The notes beneath the pieces were generated by a model. The model was given only the letters and a program-made list of their open reading frames with translations, was not told where the DNA came from and ran no database searches. Made by a program: the position numbers and the translations under genes. 64,000 bases of DNA from Variovorax sp. J2L1-78 (lineage in GTDB: Bacteria; Pseudomonadota; Gammaproteobacteria; Burkholderiales; Burkholderiaceae_C), in the NCBI RefSeq assembly GCF_030317205.1, contig NZ_JASZYB010000004.1, positions 682,001 to 746,000 of the forward strand, written 5' to 3'. Shown here piece by piece: positions 44,393 to 53,081 of this stretch (the stretch's first letter is position 1; the number at the start of each line of letters is the position of its first letter).

Positions 44393-44862
44393 TCGAGTGG
44401 TGCAACGGTCTGCCTACAACCCTTCCTCGTTCGGAAATCAGAGGCTGCGCGTTTCGGCCGGTGCCCGTCTGGTAGTGCGGCGGCGAACGGGGTACGTCTC
44501 CGTCCAGCGGCAAACATCTCCCCGACCTGAGGCCGAGGTGAGGGGTCGAGAGCATCGGTGTCGATTCCCATCCAGCCCAAAACCCCAGTTCCTCGTGAAT
44601 CAACGACTTGCGTCGGGTTGCCTCACGAGCTTTGAAACTGCAGATTCACTTCACTCGAAATTCAGGGCTCTCTGTCTCACCTAACTTTGCACCGGCGCCG
44701 CCGCAGGTCGTCGGCTTCAGCCAGCGAAGTGCGCCCAAGGCCGACGGGAAGACCAGCACTGACATGAATGGTCCTGCGCGGATGTCGCCTTTCCAGTGGC
44801 TCGCTCCAGGTCAACCGCTTTCCGCACGATCGACTTGCCGCCCCACCGAATGTTCATGCCTG
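44393..44862. other. Intergenic region carrying dispersed repeat copy A1
   Basis: 470 bases with no supportable gene. The right two thirds hold the first copy of a repeat that recurs near 51727. Bases 44393-44556 show no motif that I can name; the tail from about 44733 to 44862 is also unassigned. Confidence 0.5.
44559..44732 (+). repeat. Dispersed repeat, copy A1
   Basis: Begins TGTCGATTCCCATCCAGCCC and matches 51727-51900 in the same orientation, with about 15 mismatches over the first ~137 aligned bases by eye and weaker similarity to the end (TCAGCCAGCGAAGTG versus TTAGCCAGCGAGGGG). Non-coding. The TGTCGATTCC... start resembles insertion-sequence ends (perhaps IS21-type), but no transposase is present; the identity is uncertain. 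Confidence 0.8.
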
Positions 44863-45690
44863 TCATTCGCCTGCATCCCAGTCCGGCGCGAAGGCAGGCT
44901 GAACGTACCGCTGGTTCTTCGGCAGTGCCGCGATGGCAGCGCAGTCTTCATCGTCAAGGCGCAGGCTGAGCGCTTCCAGGTTCGCCTGCTGGCTGGCCGC
45001 TCGTGCGGCTTTGGGAATCGCGACTACACCGGGCTGCTCCAGCAGCCAGGCGATGCTCACCTGCGATGCCGAGGCGCCATGCTTCGCGCCGATGCGCTGC
45101 AGCACAGCGTCCTCCGCGACTCTGCCCTGTGCCAGCGGTGCATAGGCGACCAGCGGAATGCCCTTCCCGCGCAGATATGCCAGCAACGCGGACTGATCGA
45201 GGAAGGGGTGGTATTCCACCTGCACCGCGGCGATGGGCGCGCCCACCTGCTCGATCGCGAAGCGCAGCATCGGCAGGTTGAAATTGCACACCCCGATGGC
45301 CCGCGCGAGTCCTTCGCTGCGCAGCGCCGTGAGCGCCTCCATCGTGGCCGTCATGTCCATCGCGGGCGAAGGCCAGTGCACCATGTAGAGGTCGACGTAG
45401 CCGAGGTCGAGCCGCGCAAGGCTGCGGTCGAACGCGTCTCGCAGCGCCGCAGGCGCCAGCTGGTCATGCCAGACCTTTGTGGTGACGAAGCAGTCCTCCC
45501 GCGCGAGGCCGGAGGCCGCGAGCGCTGCACCGACGGCCTCCTCGTTCTCGTACATCGCAGCCGTGTCGATGTGGCGAAAGCCAAGCGCCAGCGCGCTTTC
45601 TACCATCGGCTGGCACCCCGCCCCCGGCACACGAAACGTTCCCAAACCCAGGCGGGGGATCTCCACGCCCTGCGTGCTCAGACTGTCCAT
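44863..45690 (-). CDS. Aldo/keto reductase
   Basis: A 275-residue (beta/alpha)8 reductase. The catalytic tetrad is in place: Asp and Tyr in FRHIDTAAMYENEEAVGAAL, Lys in CFVTTKVWHDQLAP and His in DLYMVHWPSPAMD. NADPH-binding IPKAARAASQQANLEAL is near the C-terminus. The 2,5-diketo-D-gluconate reductase subgroup (DkgA/B-like) is the closest in texture. ATG 45690 gives MDSLSTQGVEIPRLGLGTFR. It lies 40 nt downstream of the frameshifted NmrA gene on the same strand, so both were probably one reductase operon. Confidence 0.93.
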   Translation of the reverse strand: MDSLSTQGVEIPRLGLGTFRVPGAGCQPMVESALALGFRHIDTAAMYENEEAVGAALAASGLAREDCFVTTKVWHDQLAPAALRDAFDRSLARLDLGYVDLYMVHWPSPAMDMTATMEALTALRSEGLARAIGVCNFNLPMLRFAIEQVGAPIAAVQVEYHPFLDQSALLAYLRGKGIPLVAYAPLAQGRVAEDAVLQRIGAKHGASASQVSIAWLLEQPGVVAIPKAARAASQQANLEALSLRLDDEDCAAIAALPKNQRYVQPAFAPDWDAGE

Positions 45691-45730
45691 CGCATCGACT
45701 CCGTTCGATCTTCGAAGAGGCGTTGGCGCA

Positions 45731-46599
45731 TCAAGCGCTCGCCGGGGCGACAAGGCGTCTCAACACCGTTTCGAGGTCGGTCGTCCCCTTCAGCGATGCA
45801 TCACAACCGGCCTCGAATTCGATCCAGCCATCGTTGAAACCGTCCAGCATCCGGATGCGCGGCTGCGGGTTGGCCATCCCTTGCGAACGGAAGAGTGCGT
45901 CCCAGGTCGCCCGCGGTACGGCTGCGCCACGACATCGCGCCCGAGCACCCGGCCCAAGGCAGCGGCCAGCTCCAGAGGCGTGATGCGGTGCGGCCCCTCC
46001 AGCTCGACCACCCGGTGCCCCTCCCAGACCTCGCGCAGCATCCGAACGGCCGTCGCCGCGACGTCTGCCGTCGCAACCATGGGCACCGGCTTGTCCTGCG
46101 GCTGCAGGAAGCTCGACACGACACCAAGCGAGCGCGCACCGTCGATGTCCCAAGCGGTGTTCTCCATGAACCACGCGGCGCGCAGGAAAGAAACCGGCAT
46201 GGGCAGCGCCTGAAAGGCGCGTTCCATGATCTGCAACTGGGTCAGCAGACTGTCTTGCGTCGCCTGGGCGCCAATGGTGGAAAGCGCCACCACACGCCGC
46301 GGCCGGACCTGCTGCAGAGCCGTGACCAGCGCTGCGACATTGGCCCGGGTTTCGGCGTAGCCCGGCGTCGGATCGAACACTGGTGGCAAGAGCACGAACA
46401 CGGCTTCGGCACCGGCGAACGCGTCTGCCAGCGCCGCGGCATCGTCCATCGCGGCCAATGCCGTCTCGCCACCGAGACCGGTCCACGTCGATACCTTGGC
46501 CGCGTCCCGCAGAACGGCGCGTACGGAAACGCCTTCGGTCAGCAACGCTCTGGCGATCTGACCGCCGACCTGGCCGGTCACGCCGGTGATGACAAACAT
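45731..46599 (-). pseudogene. NmrA-like NAD(P)-binding reductase, frameshifted near the 3' end
   Basis: The N-terminal 220 or so residues read MFVITGVTGQVGGQIARALL (Rossmann GxxGxxG), AVFVLLPPVFDP, RVVALSTIGAQA and FLRAAWFMENTAWDI, as in NmrA/HSCARG-type SDR proteins. After GRDVVAQ the frame turns into Arg/Ser-rich nonsense and stops at 45790. The expected C-terminus, VPRATWDALFRSQGMANPQP then RIRMLDGFNDGWIEFEAG, continues in another frame to a stop at 45731. One base is missing at about 45920-45925 (the coding strand reads CAGCCGTA where CAGGCCGTA would restore the frame). Either a real recent mutation or a sequencing error. Divergent from a LysR gene. Confidence 0.85.
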
Positions 46600-46669
46600 G
46601 TTTTTCTCCTGATGCCACGCGGGGTGCGTAGCGTTGACCGGGAGTCTGGACGCGAACGCCGCGAAAGGC

Positions 46670-46687
46670 GATAGCATGGGAGGTATC
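46670..46687. promoter_or_regulatory. Candidate LysR site between NmrA and LysR genes
   Basis: GATAGCATGGGAGGTATC is an interrupted dyad (GATA, 10 nt, TATC) in the 111-nt divergent gap. It lies 24 nt before the LysR start, where autoregulatory LysR sites usually occur. The arms are short, so this is only a candidate. Confidence 0.3.
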
Positions 46688-46710
46688 TTGTTCATGCTTG
46701 GCAGTCATCA

Positions 46711-47619
46711 ATGGCAATGTTCGACGCGCAACTGCTCGAAGGCCTCGACGTCATGGCCGCCGTCGTCGACATGGCGAGCTTCAGCCGTGCCGGCGAAGCA
46801 CTCGACATGTCCCAATCCGGCGTCAGCCGGGCCGTGGCGCGACTCGAGAGCAGGCTGGGCATCCGTGTCTTCGAGCGCAGTACCCGGTCGGTGCGTTTGA
46901 CGGACGAGGGGCGCCGTTTCTACGAGCAGGTCATGCCACTGGTCGGTGCGCTCGAAGAGGCCACCAGCAGCGCCGCGGGAGGCACTGCCGCGGTACGCGG
47001 TCGACTGCGCGTCAACATCGACCCATTCTTTTCCCGGCTGATCCTCGGACCCAGGCTGGGCGCCTTTCTGGACAGTCATCCGGGTCTCGAGGTGGAACTG
47101 CGCAGCCGGGACGACCTTGGCGACATGGTGACCGACGGGTTCGACCTGGCCATCCGTTTCGGTCATCCGCAATCCTCGTCGCTGGTGTCCCGCAAGTTGT
47201 TCGATACACGGGTGTTGACCGTCGCATCGCCGTCCTATCTCCGCCGCTACGGCCAGCCGACCGACCCGCGCGAACTCGAGGCAGGGCACCATCGGTGCAT
47301 CCTGTTTCGTGACTCAACCACTGGTCGGCCATTCCCCTGGGAATTCCACCAGCGCCGACGAAAGCTCACCGTCGCGGCCCGTGGCGCCCTGACTGTCAAC
47401 GATGCTGGCACCCTCTACAGCACTTGCCTGGCCGGTCACGGCATCGCCCAGTTGTTCGAACTGGGCGCCGAGCGTTACCTCGCCGGCAACCAGCTCGTGC
47501 CCTTGTTCCCTGACTGGCCGGACGAGCGCTTTCCACTGCACGCCTACTACCCCAGTAGACACCACGTTCCGGCCAAGACGCGGGCGCTGCTGGACTTCGT
47601 GACCAGCCTGCTGCCGTGA
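46711..47619 (+). CDS. LysR-family regulator, divergent from NmrA/AKR
   Basis: A 302-residue LysR protein: LLEGLDVMAAVVDMASFSRA, DMSQSGVSRAVARLESRLGI and FERSTRSVRLTDEGRRFYEQ form the winged helix, then a CrgA/DmlR-like effector domain (GFDLAIRFGHPQSSSLVSRK, ALTVNDAGTLYSTCLAGHGI). The start is the ATG at 46711 (MAMFDAQLL). The layout LysR / NmrA / AKR is a familiar reductase regulon for electrophile or quinone-type stress, here with a damaged NmrA gene. Confidence 0.93.
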   Translation: MAMFDAQLLEGLDVMAAVVDMASFSRAGEALDMSQSGVSRAVARLESRLGIRVFERSTRSVRLTDEGRRFYEQVMPLVGALEEATSSAAGGTAAVRGRLRVNIDPFFSRLILGPRLGAFLDSHPGLEVELRSRDDLGDMVTDGFDLAIRFGHPQSSSLVSRKLFDTRVLTVASPSYLRRYGQPTDPRELEAGHHRCILFRDSTTGRPFPWEFHQRRRKLTVAARGALTVNDAGTLYSTCLAGHGIAQLFELGAERYLAGNQLVPLFPDWPDERFPLHAYYPSRHHVPAKTRALLDFVTSLLP

Positions 47620-48187
47620 GTTGGGTCGGGCGACACGTACGAGGTGGTGACTGACTGTCAGCTTGCTCGCTTCATTCCCCGCGACCGCCGAGGCGCGCTG
47701 AGCGCTGAATAGGCTCACAGTGCAGTTCCTCACAAGCACCCTGTCGGCGGCGGTCAGGCTGCGCGGTCGTGTGCCAGCGATGGTTGTCGTTGTTTGTGCG
47801 CCATGGACGTACGTTGCTTGGTGCGTCAGGCGCTCAGCAAGAGATTGAACGACAGTCGCGTGCCGAGAAAACGTGCCATCAATGAGTGAGCGCGCGCTCA
47901 GGTTCAGCACCGCTCGCTTTGCAGATGCCGCAATGCACTTCGCATATGCGTACCGCGCCGCTCCGGCAGCGCGGTGTCGGCGCGACGTATCGAGCCCATC
48001 ACAGGGCGGGACTTGTCAATTTCCGTCCCTGAAAGTGACAAACCGCGCTCATCCATCGCGCAGTTTTGCTTATCGCCGATATGGCACGAAGGCTGCACCG
48101 TTTGTCAGCGAGGGGCGAAAGCCAGAAAAAAGTCGCGATCCGTGGGACAGCTCACTGGCGCGCGCACAACAAAACGAGGAACCCATC
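47620..48187. other. Intergenic region before the di-heme cytochrome gene
   Basis: 568 bases without a supportable gene. It has a perfect 14-base palindrome TGAGCGCGCGCTCA (47886-47899) and an AT-richer section near 48015-48070, either of which could be regulatory. The last 40 bases before 48188 include AACAAAACGAGGAACCCATC, with GAGGA as a fair ribosome-binding site for the cytochrome gene. Confidence 0.4.
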
Positions 48188-50557
48188 ATGGATACCAAGA
48201 AGGCCGCAAAGGCCACGCGCCGCCCATTCGGCAACAAGGTTGCCGCTGCAGGCCTGCTAGTGATCGTCGCCGCTGTGATCGCCGCCTGCGGCGGCGGTTC
48301 AGGCAGTTCTGCGGGCGGCAGCACGCAACCTCCTGCGACCGGCACATCGCCTGCCGATTCATCAGGCGACGTCGCGATTGAGGAACCCAGCAACGTCGGA
48401 ACGGACCGCGACGCGCCCAATCCGGTTCCGCCCACACCAGCGCGACCGGCCACGGTCGCCACGGCGGTCGACCCCAGCCTGGGCATCTCGAGCTACTACC
48501 CGCTGTTCGCGTTCGGCACGCCGATGACCGAGCAGCTTCAGTACCGCGAAGCCGATGGCACCCTGGTCACGTTGATGGGCATGCGCCCTACCGAACGTCA
48601 TGCACGCGAACGCGGTGAGGACTGGAACGAGCCGGACAAGGCGCCGGGGCGTTACCTCACCTTCCCCTCGGCGTACTTCCAGAACCGCACCTATGGCATC
48701 GAGATCCGCGACCACGTTCCGGCGGGCAAGCAGCTCATCGAGATGACGCTGATCGTCAACGATGGCACGTTCGACGGGACCACCTTCAGCCTGTTCCGCA
48801 ACAGCAATGATGAAGGCGTTCGCGACTACGGCTGGTCGCTCAATACCGGCTTCAACAATCCCAAGATGGGCGGGAAGCCGATCTGTACGGCGGGAAGCCG
48901 CGACTGCAAGATCGACTTCGACTCGTTCTGGGACGTGCCCAAGGGACAGCCCCATCGTGCGCTCAAGATGGGCGACGTGATCGAGCTGGCGCCCGCGCAA
49001 CGCATGGAGCGCTACGGCGACGGCATGCACGCCGGGGAGCCGACGCCCGAGAACCTCAGGGGCAAGGCGGTGGTCGACGGCGCGGGCAGCCGCTACTACT
49101 CGTTCGAGCAGCTCTATGTCGTCGGCAAGGGGCTGGCGCCGTGGTTCGGCGTGGCGCCACGCCTGAACTCCGCGCCGCTGCCCGACGACACGCTGCTGGG
49201 AGGAGCGACCAGCCTGTCGTACAACTATTCGGAAGAGCCGATGCGCGTCTTCCAGCAAATGGCCAACAACATCGGCATCGTCAACGCCAAGCGCTTCGTG
49301 CAGGGCCGCCGGCTATTCCATACCTCGTTCCTGGACGGCAAACATTCGGAACACCCGAACGACAACCCTGTGTTCGCAGCGCATGTAGGCCAGCTCGGCC
49401 AGCGCTTCAACCAGGAGCGCTGCATTGCCTGCCACACGCTCAACGGCCGCAGCCCTGCACCGACCATCAACGCACGACTGGATGCGATGTCCGTGCTCAC
49501 CGCGGCCGCCACGTCGACGGGTACGTCGCCTGTTCCTGATCCCACCTACGGCATGAACGTGCAACAGCGCTCGCGCAACGCCGGGGACGCAGACTGGGCG
49601 GTGAGCGTGCAGTCATACACGACGACGCCCTATGTGCTACCCGACGGGGAGCGGGTCGATTTGCAGAAGCCGGTCTATGCCTTCAAGGGCGGCGCGCCGG
49701 CGCAGTACTCCGTGCGGCAGGCGGCTCAGATCGTCGGAACGGGCCTGGTCGAGGCACTGGACGAGTCGACCATCCTGGCGCTGGCCGACCCGCCGGACGC
49801 CAACAGCGACGGCGTCCGCGGCCTGCCGAACTGGGTGGTGAATCCGGAGGATGGCAAGACCCACCTCGGCCGCTATGGCTGGAAGGCTTCGAAGGCAACG
49901 CTGCGCCAACAGGTCGGCGATGCCCTGCTCAAGGACATCGGCGTCACGAGCCCGGTGTACCCGAAACCCGAATGCCAGAAACTGGATGCGAACTGTCATG
50001 CCGCCGGCGGCGCCACGGCCATCTCGGCATCCGAACTAGAGCGCCTGTCCGACTATCTGTCGCTTCTGGCCGTCCCGGCGCAGCGCAGCTTGCGCAGCGG
50101 CTTCCCGGCCGACGCCCGCGTCTCGCCCGAACACGATGTGAACCCGACGCAGATCGCCCGCGGACAGGTGTTGTTTGCTCAAGCCCAGTGCATCGCCTGC
50201 CACACACCGCAGATGAAGACGGGCAACAACCATCCGTTCGCGGAGCTGCGCAACCAGGTCATCCGCCCCTACTCCAACTTCCTGTTGCACGACATGGGGC
50301 CGGGCCTGGCCGACACGCTGGCCGAGGGCAAGGCATCCGCCAACATGTGGCGCACGGCGCCGTTGTGGGGTCTGGGCTCGCTGAACTACACACAGGGTGA
50401 CGCGCAAAGCGTGCGTTATCTGCACGATGGCCGGGCCCGCACGCTCATGGAAGCCATCCTGTGGCACGGCGGCGAAGCGGCAGGAAGTCGCTCGAGGTTC
50501 GAGGCGTTGCCGAAGTCGGATCGTACGGACATCCTGGTCTTCCTGAACTCTCTTTGA
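48188..50557 (+). CDS. Di-heme cytochrome c lipoprotein (DHOR/DUF1111 family) with large N-terminal extension
   Basis: A 789-residue exported lipoprotein. Signal peptide and lipobox (VIVAAVIAACGGG), a low-complexity Gly/Ser/Pro/Thr linker, then a roughly 300-residue N-terminal region (ISSYYPLFAFGTPMTEQLQY onward) I cannot name. The C-terminal half has two c-heme sites, RCIACHTLN (Cys about 412) and QCIACHTPQ (Cys about 668), and ends GGEAAGSRSRFEALPKSDRT, as in DUF1111 di-heme 'thiol oxidoreductase' proteins, relatives of MauG and CcpA peroxidases. It would act in the periplasm or at the outer membrane. It is followed after 27 nt by another lipoprotein gene. Confidence 0.9.
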   Translation: MDTKKAAKATRRPFGNKVAAAGLLVIVAAVIAACGGGSGSSAGGSTQPPATGTSPADSSGDVAIEEPSNVGTDRDAPNPVPPTPARPATVATAVDPSLGISSYYPLFAFGTPMTEQLQYREADGTLVTLMGMRPTERHARERGEDWNEPDKAPGRYLTFPSAYFQNRTYGIEIRDHVPAGKQLIEMTLIVNDGTFDGTTFSLFRNSNDEGVRDYGWSLNTGFNNPKMGGKPICTAGSRDCKIDFDSFWDVPKGQPHRALKMGDVIELAPAQRMERYGDGMHAGEPTPENLRGKAVVDGAGSRYYSFEQLYVVGKGLAPWFGVAPRLNSAPLPDDTLLGGATSLSYNYSEEPMRVFQQMANNIGIVNAKRFVQGRRLFHTSFLDGKHSEHPNDNPVFAAHVGQLGQRFNQERCIACHTLNGRSPAPTINARLDAMSVLTAAATSTGTSPVPDPTYGMNVQQRSRNAGDADWAVSVQSYTTTPYVLPDGERVDLQKPVYAFKGGAPAQYSVRQAAQIVGTGLVEALDESTILALADPPDANSDGVRGLPNWVVNPEDGKTHLGRYGWKASKATLRQQVGDALLKDIGVTSPVYPKPECQKLDANCHAAGGATAISASELERLSDYLSLLAVPAQRSLRSGFPADARVSPEHDVNPTQIARGQVLFAQAQCIACHTPQMKTGNNHPFAELRNQVIRPYSNFLLHDMGPGLADTLAEGKASANMWRTAPLWGLGSLNYTQGDAQSVRYLHDGRARTLMEAILWHGGEAAGSRSRFEALPKSDRTDILVFLNSL

Positions 50558-50584
50558 TCTGGCTCAAGAACTTGCGAAGGCTCC

Positions 50585-51589
50585 ATGACTTCTGTACGTC
50601 CACGCACATCGACGCGGCCGACTCCGCCTGCTCGTCGCCAGTTTCTTGCAGCGCTTGCATCATCGGCCGCCGGCGTGGCGCTCACCGCATGCGGTGGCGG
50701 CGGCGGCACCGATGGCGGCAAGACCGACACGGCGCCAGTGGCCGGCAACCCCGCGATGCCCGATGGCACAGCGCCAGAGTCGTCGGCGCCTGCGTCGGGC
50801 GCACCACCACTGGCCAAAAGCAGCAAGCGGGGCATCGCTTATGACCTGGCTTCTGCAGAGGACCTGAGCGCGCTCGCAACGGGCGTCAGCTGGTGGTACG
50901 ACTGGGGCTTGCGCCCGAACGCCGCGGTCCCTGCCGATTACCGTACGCGCTATGGCATCGATTTTCAGCCGATGCTGTGGAACGGAAATTTCGATGCGAC
51001 GGAAGTCACGACCTGGCTCCGGTCACAGCCGGACATTCGCCACCTGCTGTTGCTGAACGAGCCCAACCTCACGGACCAGGCCAACCTGACGCCCTCGCAG
51101 GCCGCAGCACTGTGGCCACGCTACGAAGCCGTCGCAGCGGCCACGGGGGTGAAGCTGGTCGGGCCGGCGATCACGTGGGGCACGATGACCGGCTACGCCG
51201 ATCCCGTGGCGTGGCTCGATGCCTTCTACGCCGCCTACCGTTCGGCCAACGGCAGCCGCGATCCGCAGATCGACTACCTCGCCTTCCATTGGTACGACTA
51301 CGGCCTCGGTGCCCAGCTCGACCGGCTGACGAAGTACGGCAAGCCCTTCTGGGTGACCGAGTTTGCGAACTGGCACAGCCAGGCCGATGGGGCACGGATC
51401 GACACGGTGGCCAAGCAGAAAGCGCAGATGACCGAGATGGTTGCCACATGCGAATCACGTTCCGACGTGTTTCGCTACGCGTGGTTCACGGGCCGATGGA
51501 GCAACGACGTGCACCACACCAGTCTGCTCGGCGCGAATGGCGTGTTGACCGAGCTGGGACAGCATTACCTTTCGCTGCCCTTCAACTGA
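50585..51589 (+). CDS. GH128/Asl1-like glycoside hydrolase lipoprotein
   Basis: A 334-residue lipoprotein. The N-terminus PARRQFLAALASSAAGVALT has a twin-arginine-like RRxFL followed by lipobox TACG, suggesting Tat export and lipid anchoring, with a Gly/Thr/Pro linker. The catalytic domain starts KRGIAYDLASAEDLSALATG, with the two expected glutamates in LLLNEPNLTD (Glu about 159, acid/base) and WVTEFANWHS (Glu about 259, nucleophile). GH128 enzymes cleave beta-1,3-glucans. It is 27 nt downstream of the di-heme cytochrome, pointing to a shared extracellular role, for instance attack on fungal or algal glucan. Confidence 0.87.
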   Translation: MTSVRPRTSTRPTPPARRQFLAALASSAAGVALTACGGGGGTDGGKTDTAPVAGNPAMPDGTAPESSAPASGAPPLAKSSKRGIAYDLASAEDLSALATGVSWWYDWGLRPNAAVPADYRTRYGIDFQPMLWNGNFDATEVTTWLRSQPDIRHLLLLNEPNLTDQANLTPSQAAALWPRYEAVAAATGVKLVGPAITWGTMTGYADPVAWLDAFYAAYRSANGSRDPQIDYLAFHWYDYGLGAQLDRLTKYGKPFWVTEFANWHSQADGARIDTVAKQKAQMTEMVATCESRSDVFRYAWFTGRWSNDVHHTSLLGANGVLTELGQHYLSLPFN

Positions 51590-51653
51590 GAGGTTTGCGT
51601 CGCGTTAGCACTTCGCCGAAGCCGACGCTGCCTGGAAGCGGCCCAACCGTCGT

Positions 51654-51675
51654 GCCGCTCAAAAGCGGCCATTGA
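51654..51675 (+). repeat. Cassette-linked motif, copy 1 (degenerate)
   Basis: CCGCTCAAAAGCGGCCATTG matches the C-CAAnAGCGGnC-TT core loosely and lies about 65 nt after the GH128 stop. CCGCT and AGCGG can also pair as a small hairpin. Confidence 0.4.
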
Positions 51676-51726
51676 GGTGATGCTGCGGAAGTGGAGTTAG
51701 GCGATTCCGGAATCTGCGGTCGCCGC

Positions 51727-51900
51727 TGTCGATTCCCATCCAGCCCTAAACCCCAGTTCTATATGAATCAACGACTTGCGTCGGCTTGCCTCACGAGCTT
51801 TAAAACTGCGGTTTCACTTAACTTTAAATTCAGGGCTGTCTATCTCATCTAACTTTGCACCGTGGCACCGGGGGCGGTGGCCTTAGCCAGCGAGGGGTGG
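51727..51900 (+). repeat. Dispersed repeat, copy A2
   Basis: Second copy of the repeat at 44559-44732, same orientation: TGTCGATTCCCATCCAGCCC, then AATCAACGACTTGCGTCGG, GCCTCACGAGCTTT and TCTAACTTTGCACCG are shared. The two copies bracket about 7 kb as direct repeats. Non-coding; no terminal transposase. Confidence 0.8.
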
Positions 51901-52010
51901 CCATGGGCCCGCCGCAGGTGGCGTTTCGCGAAAACCACGCGACGTAGGGCAGGATGCGCCCAACACCGGACCTTCGCCGTGCACCTCCAGTTCCACACCA
52001 AATTCCAACT

Positions 52011-52331
52011 ATGAGCAGCATCGGTGTCCTCGTTCGGGCCTCGCAGGAAATTGAAGAGCTCGACGCCGACTGGCTGCCGCTGCCGTTGGGCACCCGGCCC
52101 CATGTCCACGCTGTCATCTACGAACTGACTGGCGTCACGACGAAATCGCAGCGGTTTGACCTTCGTCCGAAAGGTATTGCCTTGGAGCTTGAAGTCGGCG
52201 ATGACGAGCCGCCGATGTCCGTCACTGCATCGGGGGTGTTCGACGAGGCGGCTGTTGCGATTCTGAAGAAGCTATGTACGGCTCTTGCCGCCCGGTTGTA
52301 CGACAGCGAGGAAGGTCGATTCATAATTTGA
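52011..52331 (+). CDS. Hypothetical protein, cassette-like
   Basis: A 106-residue protein from ATG 52011, starting MSSIGVLVRASQEIEELDAD. It is acidic and soluble-looking, with a beta-rich middle (PHVHAVIYELTGVTTKSQRF, GIALELEVGDDEPPMSVTAS) and a C-terminal helix (FDEAAVAILKKLCTALAARL). No family recognised. A copy of the cassette-linked motif begins 15 nt after its stop. Confidence 0.65.
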   Translation: MSSIGVLVRASQEIEELDADWLPLPLGTRPHVHAVIYELTGVTTKSQRFDLRPKGIALELEVGDDEPPMSVTASGVFDEAAVAILKKLCTALAARLYDSEEGRFII

Positions 52332-52345
52332 GCGACCGCCGCTGG

Positions 52346-52369
52346 CGGCCAACAGCGGACCTTCATGCC
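52346..52369 (+). repeat. Cassette-linked motif, copy 2
   Basis: CGGCCAACAGCGGACCTTC followed by ATGCC; one of the best matches to the consensus. With the preceding CCGCTGG it can form CCGCTG/CAGCGG hairpin arms. It lies 15 nt after the hypothetical gene stop. Confidence 0.75.
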
Positions 52370-52485
52370 AGCCTTCCAACTTGCCAAGAACTGACCGACG
52401 GGCGTGCCCCATACCCGCCTGGAGCCGCGCCCAGCGAAACCTTTTGGAGGGCGCTCGTAGAATTCGCCGCTTTGCCGAGACAAAC

Positions 52486-52743
52486 ATGACCACTGCCAAG
52501 AAGCAAACGGCGTTCACGCGCCCCCTGACACCCAGCGTCGAGCTCGCAGCTGTCATAGGTTCCGCACCCCAGCCTCGAACCGAGGTCACCAAACTGCTGT
52601 GGGGCTACATCAAGCTGAACAATCTCCAAAACCCCGCGAACAAGCGCAATATCCTTTGTGATGCCAAGCTTCAGGCGGTGATGGGCAAGCCCGAGGTGAC
52701 GATGTTCGAAATGTCGGGTCTCGTCGGGAAGCACCTGTCCTGA
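52486..52743 (+). CDS. Stand-alone SWIB/MDM2-domain protein
   Basis: An 85-residue protein almost entirely a SWIB domain: FTRPLTPSVELAAVIGSAPQ, TEVTKLLWGYIKLNNLQNPA, NKRNILCDAKLQAVMGKPEV and MFEMSGLVGKHLS. SWIB domains belong to eukaryotic chromatin remodellers and occur in bacteria as topoisomerase tails or small proteins in chlamydiae and betaproteobacteria; the bacterial role is thought to be nucleoid/DNA-associated but is unproven. The next motif copy is 70 nt after the stop. Confidence 0.9.
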   Translation: MTTAKKQTAFTRPLTPSVELAAVIGSAPQPRTEVTKLLWGYIKLNNLQNPANKRNILCDAKLQAVMGKPEVTMFEMSGLVGKHLS

Positions 52744-52812
52744 AGAGCGTTGCCGCACGCACGCATCGGCCCCGGCCGGCCAGGAGTCGACCTGGTCGGT
52801 GACCGGCCCAGA

Positions 52813-52836
52813 CGGCCAAGAGCGGAAGTTCGAGGT
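52813..52836 (+). repeat. Cassette-linked motif, copy 3
   Basis: CGGCCAAGAGCGGAAGTTCG; one substitution block in the CCTT part. It lies 70 nt after the SWIB stop. Confidence 0.65.
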
Positions 52837-52984
52837 CCGCGGCAAATTTCTTGCTCTCCTCTCCGCTGGTCTCGGTAAGCATCTGTCAGCAGCGAAGGCC
52901 CGACTGCCCTTTTACTTCTTCTCCAGTCTTGGAATGAGTCCAGGCCCTGTTGGCGTAGTGCGCGTCGGTTGCACAACCACTGTC

Positions 52985-52990
52985 TATAAT
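52985..52990 (+). promoter_or_regulatory. Candidate -10 element (TATAAT) before the FecI operon
   Basis: An exact TATAAT followed by TTTTTG stands out in GC-rich sequence 92 nt before the sigma-factor start. The hexamer at the -35 distance is poor, which is compatible with an activated or iron-controlled promoter. Confidence 0.4.
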
Positions 52991-53081
52991 TTTTGCTTCC
53001 GCTCCCCCGCCAAAGATCAGCAACAGCCGCATCTCAGCCAACTGGGGAGTTCTTCCCCTGTCTCACTGGCTGAGGTGTATC

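Larger units (their letters stand above)
51590..52010. other. Intergenic region with a motif copy and dispersed repeat copy A2
   Basis: 421 bases after the GH128-like gene. It holds one degenerate copy of the cassette-linked motif (51654-51675), a GTTAGGC heptamer at 51696-51702, then repeat copy A2 (51727-51900). No gene is supportable. The last 60 bases look like the promoter/leader of the small gene at 52011. Confidence 0.5.
52744..53081. other. Intergenic region upstream of the ECF sigma factor
   Basis: 338 bases: a motif copy near the left (52813), Pro/Arg-type GC-rich filler, and a promoter-like TATAAT on the right. An open frame here encodes no protein-like sequence. No Fur-box-like AT-rich 19-mer is evident. 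Confidence 0.4.
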
